Positions 8,189 through 16,529 of a stretch of DNA of 21,345 bases are shown one piece after another (within the stretch, counting starts at the first letter, position 1; every line of letters begins with the position of its first letter). Under the pieces are notes generated by a model. That model searched no databases, was not told the origin of the DNA, and saw only the letters and a program-made list of their open reading frames with translations. The stretch comes from an uncultured Muribaculaceae bacterium (GTDB taxonomy: Bacteria > Bacteroidota > Bacteroidia > Bacteroidales > Muribaculaceae): the NCBI GenBank assembly GCA_910586475.1, contig CAJUHM010000040.1, positions 1 to 21,345 on the forward strand, read 5' to 3'. The position numbers were made by a program, and so were the translations under genes.

Positions 8189-8332
8189 CGAACTTTTTAA
8201 CAACCTTTGTGAATTTTTCCAAAGTATTTTCCAAATTAGCGTCCATCCATAAAATCAGCCCCGAAATAGCCCATAAAATAATCACACAGTCCACGCTCAG
8301 CCCAAATATATCCCGCTCAGGACAATAACGAC

Positions 8333-8370
8333 GGGGGATGAAACGTTAAAAAAAGCGTGAATCATCCCCC
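8333..8370 (+). promoter_or_regulatory. Hairpin in the ruvA leader
   Basis: GGGGGATGA (8333-8341) and TCATCCCCC (8362-8370) form a perfect 9-bp stem around a 20-base A-rich loop. It ends 22 bases before the ruvA start. Neither side is followed by a T-run, so it is not a standard terminator. It may be an RNA leader structure affecting the ruvA-sprA transcript; its role is unknown. Confidence 0.4.
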
Positions 8371-8392
8371 TCAAACTGACAATCGGACTGAC

Positions 8393-8974
8393 ATGATTGA
8401 ATATATCCGCGGCAAAATAGCCGAACTGACACCCACATATGCCGTCATCGAGACGGGAGGAATCGGCTATATGATCTGCATAACCCTCCCGGCCTACACC
8501 TCGCTCGAAGGATGCGGCGAAACAAAACTCCTCATCCACGAAGCGATCCGCGAAGATGCCCACCAGCTTTTCGGATTCATCAACGAACAGGAACGCTCGC
8601 TTTTCAGAGCACTGATCGGCGTTTCGGGCGTCGGAGCAAACACAGCCCGCATGATCCTCTCTTCGCTTTCCGCCCCCGAACTCGAGTCGGTCATCATCAA
8701 CGGCGACCATTCGAGACTTAAAGGCGTAAAGGGAATCGGCATCAAAACAGCCCAGCGCATCATTGTTGACCTTCGTGATAAAATAAAACCGACAGGCGAT
8801 TCGTTATTACTACAGCCCGTAGCCTCTTCGGAAACGTTCGACGAAGCCTTAGCAGCACTGACGATGCTCGGCTTCGCCCGTCCGCAGAGCCAGAAAGTCC
8901 TGAAAAAGATTTTCGAGGACGACCCTACAGCAAAAGTGGAAACCGCCATAAAGCGCGCGCTTGCAATGATGTAG
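8393..8974 (+). CDS. ruvA: Holliday junction branch migration protein RuvA
   Basis: The 193-residue protein binds four-way DNA junctions as a tetramer and recruits the RuvB motor, with RuvC cutting afterwards. Domain I (OB fold) begins with the diagnostic MIEYIRGKIAEL. Domain II carries two helix-hairpin-helix motifs (GVSGVGANTA at 76-85 and GVKGIGIKTA at 111-120). Domain III (about 148-193), joined by a flexible linker, matches the RuvB-binding helices (EALAALTMLGF). The ATG at 8393 gives the family start; a GTG at 8357 in frame would add 12 residues overlapping the leader hairpin and is rejected. ruvB and ruvC are not adjacent. It heads the ruvA-sprA-ABC-F run. Confidence 0.95.
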   Translation: MIEYIRGKIAELTPTYAVIETGGIGYMICITLPAYTSLEGCGETKLLIHEAIREDAHQLFGFINEQERSLFRALIGVSGVGANTARMILSSLSAPELESVIINGDHSRLKGVKGIGIKTAQRIIVDLRDKIKPTGDSLLLQPVASSETFDEALAALTMLGFARPQSQKVLKKIFEDDPTAKVETAIKRALAMM

Positions 8975-9026
8975 GTCGGCTCTGACCGCCGAAAGCAACG
9001 GGTCTGCTTTTCTTCAACAACTTGCA

Positions 9027-12000
9027 GTGGCAAAACCGACTGACAACATAAAGCCCCAGACTGCCCGCAGAGGGCTGAAATTAGGCAGATGGCTCATGCT
9101 GACCGCTCTGATCTTCTCAGCGGTCGGCTCTTCGCTGTTTGCCGGCGCTCAATACAACAAAACGCGCGCCACTCCTCCAGCTCCGCCGCCTCCACCGCTG
9201 CCGATGATCGACTCCATAATGCTCCCTTCGCCGGTCATGCAGACTGTTCCGCAAGGCTATGAAGAGCTGATGGGACGCCAGTTCGCCAATGACCTCGCTA
9301 CTCCTTCAAATGTCCGGACCGTCACCGACTATGATCCGGAAACAGGCTGCTACGTCATCCGCACCAAGGTCGGCGACATGGACATAACGACTCCGTTTAT
9401 CCTTACGCCCCAGCAATACAACGACTGGCAGACCCGTCAGTCAATGCAGGCCTATTACCGCAAACGCAACTCCGAAGCACTGACCAAGAAGGAAAAACAG
9501 CCCTTTGACATTCTTGACATGAACTTCGCGCTCGGTCCGCTCGAAAAAATATTCGGTCCGGGCGGTGTCAGTCTGAAGACCCAGGGATCGGTGCAGATCG
9601 ACATGGGCATCAAGTCAACAAAAAACGACAACCCTGCCCTTTCGCTCAACTCTCGCCGCCACACCTTTTTTGACTTCGACCAGAAGATCCAGGCCACAGT
9701 CCAGGCCTCGGTCGGCGACCGGATGAAGTTCAACATGACCTATAACACCGACGCGACTTTCGATTTCGACTCCAAGAACATCAAACTCCAGTATGAAGGG
9801 AAGGAGGACGACATCGTCAAAAGCATCGAGGCCGGCAACGTCAGCATGACAACCGGATCGTCGCTCATACGCGGTTCGACAACCCTGTTCGGTCTGAAGA
9901 CCAAACTCCAGTTCGGTAAACTGACCGCGACGGCACTCGTGTCGCAACAGAATTCCGAATCGCGCTCTATATCGACAAAAGGCGGCGCGCAGACAACTGA
10001 TTTCAAAATCAATGCCGACGAATATGACCAGAACCGCCACTTCTTTCTGGCCCATTTCTTCCGCGACAACTATGACTCGTGGGCCTCGAAACTCCCCTAC
10101 GTGGCATCCGGCGTACAGATCACACGCGTCGAAGTCTGGGTCACAAACAAGTCGGGCAACTTCAACCAGAGCCGCAACATCGTGGCATTCATGGACCTCG
10201 GCGAAAACTCCAACCTTGCCAACAACTACTGGCAGGGAGATCCATCATATCCCAACCCCTGCAATCAGTCCAACAATCTTCTATCGGTCATCAAGAGCGA
10301 ATATCCTGGCGCACGAAATATCGACAACGTGACTCAGGCGCTTCAGCCGCTGGCGGCCTACGGAATCGAAGGTGGCCACGACTACGAGAAAGTCGAGAGC
10401 GCACGTCTGCTGACAGAGAGCGAATACACCCTCAATCCCACCCTCGGCTACATCTCGTTCAAAAGCCAGATGAACAGCGACGATGTGCTCGGAATCGCGT
10501 TTGAATACACCTACAACGGCCGTGCCTATCAGGTCGGTGAATTCTCAAGCGACATTTCGTCGACAACCCAGTCGCTCTTCGTCAAAATGGTCAAGGGAAC
10601 GACTATCTCCACAAGCCTGCCTATGTGGGACCTGATGATGAAAAACGTCTATTCGCTCGGAGCATACCAGCTGCAGAAACAGAATTTCAAACTCCAGATC
10701 AAATATCTCTCAGACACGACCGGAACCGAAATCAACTATCTTCCCGTGCCCGGCATATCCGACAAACCGCTTCTGCAGGTGATGAACCTCGACCGTCTTG
10801 ACTCAAACGATCAGACAAACTCCGACGGATTCTTCGACTACATCGAAGGCTACACGGTCAGCTCCTCGACGGGAAAGATCTTTTTCCCGGTCGTAGAGCC
10901 TTTCGGCTCGCACCTCGCCTCTAAGATCAACAATCCAGAGCTCGCGCGGCAGTATGTCTATCAGGAGCTCTACGACTCGACCCTCGTCGTCGCCCGACAG
11001 TTTGCCGACAAGAATAAATTCATTATAAGCGGTGAATATCAGGCTTCTTCCGGCTCTCAGATACGTCTCAACGCCATGAACGTCCCGCGAGGATCGGTCG
11101 TTGTCACAGCCGGCGGAGTCGTGCTGACCGAAAACTCCGACTATACAGTCGACTATTCGATGGGAATCGTGACCATCACCAACCAGAGCATCATCGACTC
11201 GGGACAGAGCATCAGCGTGACCCTCGAAAACCAATCGCTCTTCTCGACCCAGCGCAAAACCCTGCTCGGTCTCGACCTCAGCTACAAATTCAGCGACAAC
11301 TTCACCCTCGGCGGAACACTCCTCCACTACGGAGAAAAAGCACTCACCGAAAAAGTCAATATCGGAGACGAAACGGTCAGCAACACAATGTGGGGACTGA
11401 ACTTCGCCTACAACAAGGAATTCATGTGGCTGACCAATCTTGTCAACAAGATTCCGACCGTCAACGCGACCTCCCCCTCACGGCTCTCGCTCCAGGGCGA
11501 ATTCGCGCAGCTCCTCCCCCACCAGCAGAAGAGCGGAAGCAACAAAGGCAGCTCCTATATCGATGACTTCGAGTCGGCTCAGTCTGGAATCGATCTACGG
11601 TCGCCCTACTCGTGGTTTCTTGCCTCAACCCCCTACGACAACTCCTCGTCGGCACTCTTTCCCGAAGCCGCCCTGAGCAACAATGTCGACTACGGGAAAA
11701 ACCGCGCACTGCTCAACTGGTACTACATCGACCGCATGTTCACGTCGCGGAATTCATCGCTCGCACCGGCCTACATACGCAACGACCTGAAGATGCAGAG
11801 CAATCCATATATCCGCGAAATAAACTCCTACGAAATCTATCCCGACCGACAGCTGACCGTCGGAGAATCGTCGACAATCCAGACCCTCAACCTGTCGTTC
11901 TATCCAAAAGAGCGCGGCCCCTACAACCTCGACGATGTCAACATTGACGAAGAAGGCCATCTGACCCGTCCGGAAAAACGATGGGGAGGAATAATGCGCC

Positions 12001-15000
12001 GTCTCGACAACACCAACTTCGAACAGAGCAATATCGAATATGTCCAGTTCTGGCTTCTCAACCCGTTTCTCGACCCGGAAAATCCCAACTACGAAGGAGG
12101 GGACCTCTATTTCAATTTCGGCGAGATTTCGGAAGACATCCTGAAAGACGGTCTGAAAAGCTACGAAAACGGCCTGCCCTATAACGGCTCTACCGACAAC
12201 ACCCGAACTACCGTCTGGGGACGCGTCAGCTCCGAAAACTCTCTAACCTACGCCTTCGACAACAACGACGAAGCCCGCCGGAATCAGGATGTCGGTCTCG
12301 ACGGACTGAAAAACGACGACGAGTTCATCTTCGATTCCTATGCCCGCTATGTCGAAAACCTGCGGAACCGCCTCTCGCCGTCTGCACTCGAACAGATGGA
12401 AAAAGATCCGTTCTCGCCGCTCAACGACCCCGCCGGCGACAACTACCACTTCTATCGCGGCTATGACTACGACACGGAACGCCTCGGCATCCTCGAACGC
12501 TACAAACGCTACAACGGCGTCGAAGGCAACTCGCTCTCTCCTGACGAAGCGGGCGAACCGCTCTATCAGTCGTCGAGATCTCTTCCCGACGTTGAGGACA
12601 TCAATCAGGACAACACACTCAACGAATACGAACGCTACTATCAGTACAAAGTATCGATCCGTCCCGAAGACCTCGTTGTCGGAAAAAACTACATCACTGA
12701 CAAACAGGTGTCCGTCCAGGCCACACGCGACGGCGGCTCGATCGAAGTCGAATGGTATCAGTTCAAGATTCCGCTCGACGAATATGAGAAAATCGTCGGC
12801 TCGATCAACGGATTCTCGACAATCCGGTTTGTCCGCATGTTCATGACCGGATTCAAGGAAACAACCCACCTGCGCTTCGCTTCGCTCGAACTCGTCCGCG
12901 GCGACTGGCGTGTCTATGACTTCAACCTCAACAACCGCGGCGACACTCCCGCCGACGGAAAACTCGACGTCTCGGTTGTCAATATCGAGGAAAACTCCGG
13001 CCGCACTCCTGTCAACTACGTGCTCCCTCCAGGAGTGACCCGTATTTCCGATCCGGGTCAGTCGCAGATCGTGCAGCTCAACGAACAGTCGCTCTCGCTT
13101 AAGGTCACCGACCTGCGGGCAGGCGACGCCAGAGCCGTCTACCGCAACACTTCGCAGGACCTGCGCAACTATGCACGCATGCAGATGTGGGTCCATGCCG
13201 AACAGCTCATCGACGACTCCCGCTCGCTTTCCAACGGCGATCTGTCGGTCTTCGTGCGCCTCGGCTCCGATGTGAAAAACAACTTCTACGAATATGAAGT
13301 GCCGTTGCGACTGACGCCATTCGGCCACTACAGCGATGGCGAATCAGACCGCTACATCGTCTGGCCCGAAAGCAACTTCCTTAACTTCAGGCTCCAGAAC
13401 CTCGTTGATCTGAAAAAAGAACGCAACCAGGCAAAACGCGAGGGACAGGAGGGCGTAGGCTTTGCCACTGTCTATTCGGGCCGTGACCCCGACAACGAAA
13501 GCAACCGCATATCCGTCAAAGGAAATCCCTCGCTCAGCGATGTCAGAGTGATGATGGTCGGCGTGCGCAACAACTCTTCGTCGGTCAAAGACGGAATCGT
13601 ATGGGTCAACGAACTGAAAGTAACTGACTTCGAAAGCACCGGAGGATGGGCCGCCAGCGGAAACGCCCAGCTGAGTCTTTCGGACATAGCAACCTTCAAC
13701 GCCACGTATCACCATGAAAGCTCCGGCTTCGGTGGCGTCGACCAGAGCCTCAACGAGCGCCGAATGGACGACTACTCGCGCTACTCAGTAGCCGTTCAGG
13801 CCGATCTCGGACGCTTTCTGCCGGAGAAAGCCAAACTCCGCGCTCCTATCTTCTACTCGATGACAAAGGAGACAACAACACCTAAATATAATCCTCTCGA
13901 CCAGGACGTTCTTCTCAAGGACGCTCTCGACGGAGCCTCTAAAAACGAACAGGACTCGATCAAAGCCTATGCAATCGAGCGGTCTACACAGCAGAATTTC
14001 AGCATCTCAGGACTCCAGTTTGATGTGCGCAGCAAGAATCCGATGCCCTGGGACCCCGCAAACTTCACTGTCAACTTCTCATTCAGCAAATCGGCAAAAT
14101 CCGACCCGACAACCGAATACGAGAATCTCAACGACTACCGCGGCTCGTTCCAGTACACCTACACACCCTACATCAAAGGATTCAAACCATTCAAATCAAT
14201 AAAAAGCCGGTCGAAAAATCTCCAGTTCTTCAAGGACTGGGAGCTCAACTGGTTCCCAAACTCGATCTCGTTTCTGACAACAATGAGCCGCTACTACTAT
14301 GAGCAGCAGACACGCAGCGAGACCGACATCGACTTCAGGCTACCGGTTTCCGTCAGCAAAAACTTCCTGTGGGACCGCCAGCTCTCTCTGACATGGAATC
14401 TCACAAAAACCCTCCAGCTGACCTTCAACTCCAACACACAGGCACGCATCGAAGAACCCGTCGGAGCTGTCAACCGGCGTCTGTTCCCGGACAGATACCG
14501 TGAATGGCGCGACACCGTCTGGCAAAGCATCCTCCACATGGGAACCCCGTGGGCCTACAACCAGACATTCACCGGAAGCTACCGCGCCCCGTTCAACCGC
14601 ATCCCCGTGCTCGACTTCATCTCCGCCAACGCAACCTACAACTCAACCTACCGCTGGGACCGCGGCGCTACAGTCGAGGATGTCAACATGGGCAACACGA
14701 TCAGCAATCAGGCAACATGGAACGCCGACGGCCGCATCAACTTCGAAGGACTCTACAACAAAAACGCCTATCTCAAAAAAATCAACACCCGCTTCTCATC
14801 GGCCAAACGAACCTCAGCCAACCGGAAGTCCGGCGGAAAAAAATCAGACCGGAAACCGACCGTCAAGCCAAAGCGCTTCGAGCGGACATTTGCACTCAAA
14901 CCCGACACCTCGACAATCATAAAACACAATCTCCGCAACAAAAAAGTAAAGATAACGGCAGTCGATGCTAAGACAGGCAAGCCCTATACGCTCAAGACAA

Positions 15001-16529
15001 AGACAATCGACGCCAACTCGATTGAGGTGCTCAACCGCGATTCGATCAACGTCAAATTCACGGTTCTGGAAATCATTAACGAAAAGAAAACAATCTGGAC
15101 CGAAATCGGCGAACACGCAACACGTTTTCTGATGGCCACGCGATCGGCGACAATCCGCTGGCGCGACACTCGCTCCATGTCCCTGCCGCTATTCGTCCCC
15201 GACATCGGCAACGTCTTCGGACAGACGGCAAGCTGGGGCCCTCTCGCCCCCGGACTCGACTTTGCTTTCGGATTCACCGACGAGAGCTTCATTGACCGCG
15301 CAAAAGAACGCGGATGGCTCAAAGGTGCCGACGGACAGACATCGCCGGCCATCTATTCCCACACCCAGGAATTCAACGTCGAACTCGCATTCGAACCTAT
15401 CCGCGGACTGAAAATTCAGGTGACGGGCAACCGCACCGACAACCGCTCCCGTCAGGTTCAGTTCATGTACGACGACATGCCGGTCACCCTTGCCGGAAGC
15501 TACACCAAGACCCACTGCGCTATAGCGACCGCTCTCAACTATTCGTCGGCCGCCAACAACTACGAGAGCGCCGTGTTCAACAGATTTCTCGAAAACATTC
15601 CGGTGATCGCCTCTCGCTTCGAAGACCAGTACCGCGGCGTTCGCTACCCCTCGACAGGCTTCATGACCGACACCCCCAATGCTGGACAAGTCTTCAACCC
15701 GGAAGTCGGCACTGTCTCGGCGACCAGCTCCGACGTACTGATCCCCGCATTCCTCTCGGCCTACACCGGAACAAACGTCGGCAAACAATCGCTCAATCCG
15801 TTCCCATCGCTCGCCCAGATCCTCCCCAACTGGCGAATCACCTACGACGGACTGACATCCATCGGATCAATCGGATCGATCTTCAAGTCGCTCACGCTCA
15901 ACCACGCCTACCAGTGCACCTACACCGTAGGATCATACTCGTCCTATCTCAACTGGCTCGCTGCCGACGGATCGACACTCGGATTCACGCTCGACGAAAT
16001 AACAGGCCAGCCGATACCATCGTCACCCTACAACATATCCTCCGTGGCCATTACCGAACGTTTCTCTCCGCTCATCGGAATGACCGCAACGCTCTACAAC
16101 AACATGACATTCAACGCCGAATACCGCGACGCCCGAACTCTGACCCTCAACACCTCGGCCGGCCAGATCGTCGAGGCCAACCAGAGAGGCATATCAGCCG
16201 GTATGGGCTATAAGATCGTAGGGTTCAACACCGTCCTGAAAATGAAAGGTTCTCAGCATGGAGTCAGCAACGACCTGACCGTCAACGCCGACTTCGCCTA
16301 CTCTGAGACAACAGCTCTGATCCGACGCATCGAAAACGCCTTCACTCAGGCAACCTCCGGAACGCGTTCGATCACGTTCAACCTTGCCGCCAACTACATC
16401 ATGTCGCGACGACTGACCCTGGGACTCTATTTCGAACATCAGATCAACACTCCCCTCGTCTCCTCGACTGCCTACCCGACGTCGAACACCGCCTTCGGTA
16501 TTTCATTCAACTTTTCACTTGCCCGATAA
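9027..16529 (+). CDS. sprA: SprA/Sov, outer-membrane translocon of the type IX secretion system
   Basis: This 2,500-residue protein matches SprA (Sov in Porphyromonas), the very large outer-membrane beta-barrel through which T9SS cargo with C-terminal sorting domains leaves the cell. A signal peptide (basic region, then LMLTALIFSAVGSSLFAGA, likely cut after residue 41) is followed by a proline-rich stretch with five prolines at 53-57. Family blocks seen include LGPLEKIFGPGGVSLKTQGS (about 171), TYNTDATFDFDSKN, GSSYIDDFESAQSGIDLRSP (about 842) and calcium-loop-like acidic motifs VGLDGLKNDDEF (about 1088) and EDINQDNTLNEYE (about 1190). A lysine-rich linker and beta-rich insert occupy about 1918-2029. 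The end, GISFNFSLAR, is barrel-like. The GTG start keeps the basic signal-peptide region; ATG 9096 would lose it. The stop overlaps the next start (TAATG). Size is typical of the family. Confidence 0.95.
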   Translation: MAKPTDNIKPQTARRGLKLGRWLMLTALIFSAVGSSLFAGAQYNKTRATPPAPPPPPLPMIDSIMLPSPVMQTVPQGYEELMGRQFANDLATPSNVRTVTDYDPETGCYVIRTKVGDMDITTPFILTPQQYNDWQTRQSMQAYYRKRNSEALTKKEKQPFDILDMNFALGPLEKIFGPGGVSLKTQGSVQIDMGIKSTKNDNPALSLNSRRHTFFDFDQKIQATVQASVGDRMKFNMTYNTDATFDFDSKNIKLQYEGKEDDIVKSIEAGNVSMTTGSSLIRGSTTLFGLKTKLQFGKLTATALVSQQNSESRSISTKGGAQTTDFKINADEYDQNRHFFLAHFFRDNYDSWASKLPYVASGVQITRVEVWVTNKSGNFNQSRNIVAFMDLGENSNLANNYWQGDPSYPNPCNQSNNLLSVIKSEYPGARNIDNVTQALQPLAAYGIEGGHDYEKVESARLLTESEYTLNPTLGYISFKSQMNSDDVLGIAFEYTYNGRAYQVGEFSSDISSTTQSLFVKMVKGTTISTSLPMWDLMMKNVYSLGAYQLQKQNFKLQIKYLSDTTGTEINYLPVPGISDKPLLQVMNLDRLDSNDQTNSDGFFDYIEGYTVSSSTGKIFFPVVEPFGSHLASKINNPELARQYVYQELYDSTLVVARQFADKNKFIISGEYQASSGSQIRLNAMNVPRGSVVVTAGGVVLTENSDYTVDYSMGIVTITNQSIIDSGQSISVTLENQSLFSTQRKTLLGLDLSYKFSDNFTLGGTLLHYGEKALTEKVNIGDETVSNTMWGLNFAYNKEFMWLTNLVNKIPTVNATSPSRLSLQGEFAQLLPHQQKSGSNKGSSYIDDFESAQSGIDLRSPYSWFLASTPYDNSSSALFPEAALSNNVDYGKNRALLNWYYIDRMFTSRNSSLAPAYIRNDLKMQSNPYIREINSYEIYPDRQLTVGESSTIQTLNLSFYPKERGPYNLDDVNIDEEGHLTRPEKRWGGIMRRLDNTNFEQSNIEYVQFWLLNPFLDPENPNYEGGDLYFNFGEISEDILKDGLKSYENGLPYNGSTDNTRTTVWGRVSSENSLTYAFDNNDEARRNQDVGLDGLKNDDEFIFDSYARYVENLRNRLSPSALEQMEKDPFSPLNDPAGDNYHFYRGYDYDTERLGILERYKRYNGVEGNSLSPDEAGEPLYQSSRSLPDVEDINQDNTLNEYERYYQYKVSIRPEDLVVGKNYITDKQVSVQATRDGGSIEVEWYQFKIPLDEYEKIVGSINGFSTIRFVRMFMTGFKETTHLRFASLELVRGDWRVYDFNLNNRGDTPADGKLDVSVVNIEENSGRTPVNYVLPPGVTRISDPGQSQIVQLNEQSLSLKVTDLRAGDARAVYRNTSQDLRNYARMQMWVHAEQLIDDSRSLSNGDLSVFVRLGSDVKNNFYEYEVPLRLTPFGHYSDGESDRYIVWPESNFLNFRLQNLVDLKKERNQAKREGQEGVGFATVYSGRDPDNESNRISVKGNPSLSDVRVMMVGVRNNSSSVKDGIVWVNELKVTDFESTGGWAASGNAQLSLSDIATFNATYHHESSGFGGVDQSLNERRMDDYSRYSVAVQADLGRFLPEKAKLRAPIFYSMTKETTTPKYNPLDQDVLLKDALDGASKNEQDSIKAYAIERSTQQNFSISGLQFDVRSKNPMPWDPANFTVNFSFSKSAKSDPTTEYENLNDYRGSFQYTYTPYIKGFKPFKSIKSRSKNLQFFKDWELNWFPNSISFLTTMSRYYYEQQTRSETDIDFRLPVSVSKNFLWDRQLSLTWNLTKTLQLTFNSNTQARIEEPVGAVNRRLFPDRYREWRDTVWQSILHMGTPWAYNQTFTGSYRAPFNRIPVLDFISANATYNSTYRWDRGATVEDVNMGNTISNQATWNADGRINFEGLYNKNAYLKKINTRFSSAKRTSANRKSGGKKSDRKPTVKPKRFERTFALKPDTSTIIKHNLRNKKVKITAVDAKTGKPYTLKTKTIDANSIEVLNRDSINVKFTVLEIINEKKTIWTEIGEHATRFLMATRSATIRWRDTRSMSLPLFVPDIGNVFGQTASWGPLAPGLDFAFGFTDESFIDRAKERGWLKGADGQTSPAIYSHTQEFNVELAFEPIRGLKIQVTGNRTDNRSRQVQFMYDDMPVTLAGSYTKTHCAIATALNYSSAANNYESAVFNRFLENIPVIASRFEDQYRGVRYPSTGFMTDTPNAGQVFNPEVGTVSATSSDVLIPAFLSAYTGTNVGKQSLNPFPSLAQILPNWRITYDGLTSIGSIGSIFKSLTLNHAYQCTYTVGSYSSYLNWLAADGSTLGFTLDEITGQPIPSSPYNISSVAITERFSPLIGMTATLYNNMTFNAEYRDARTLTLNTSAGQIVEANQRGISAGMGYKIVGFNTVLKMKGSQHGVSNDLTVNADFAYSETTALIRRIENAFTQATSGTRSITFNLAANYIMSRRLTLGLYFEHQINTPLVSSTAYPTSNTAFGISFNFSLAR

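Noticed and set aside
8198..8210. Possible plus-strand -7 box (AACCTTTG) for ruvA
   Set aside because: The first base of the consensus is wrong and no -33 box lies at the right distance; support is too weak to call.
12243..13328. 361-codon open frame on the minus strand opposite sprA
   Set aside because: It lies wholly inside sprA; its composition (runs of V, E, R, F) is what the complement of C-ending, Asp/Asn-rich codons produces. Same for the 236-codon minus frame at 918-1628 and other antisense frames.
15314..16213. 299-codon plus-strand frame overlapping sprA
   Set aside because: It is the shifted reading of sprA, rich in R, H, P and Q, with no recognisable domain, while the sprA frame is continuous and family-like.
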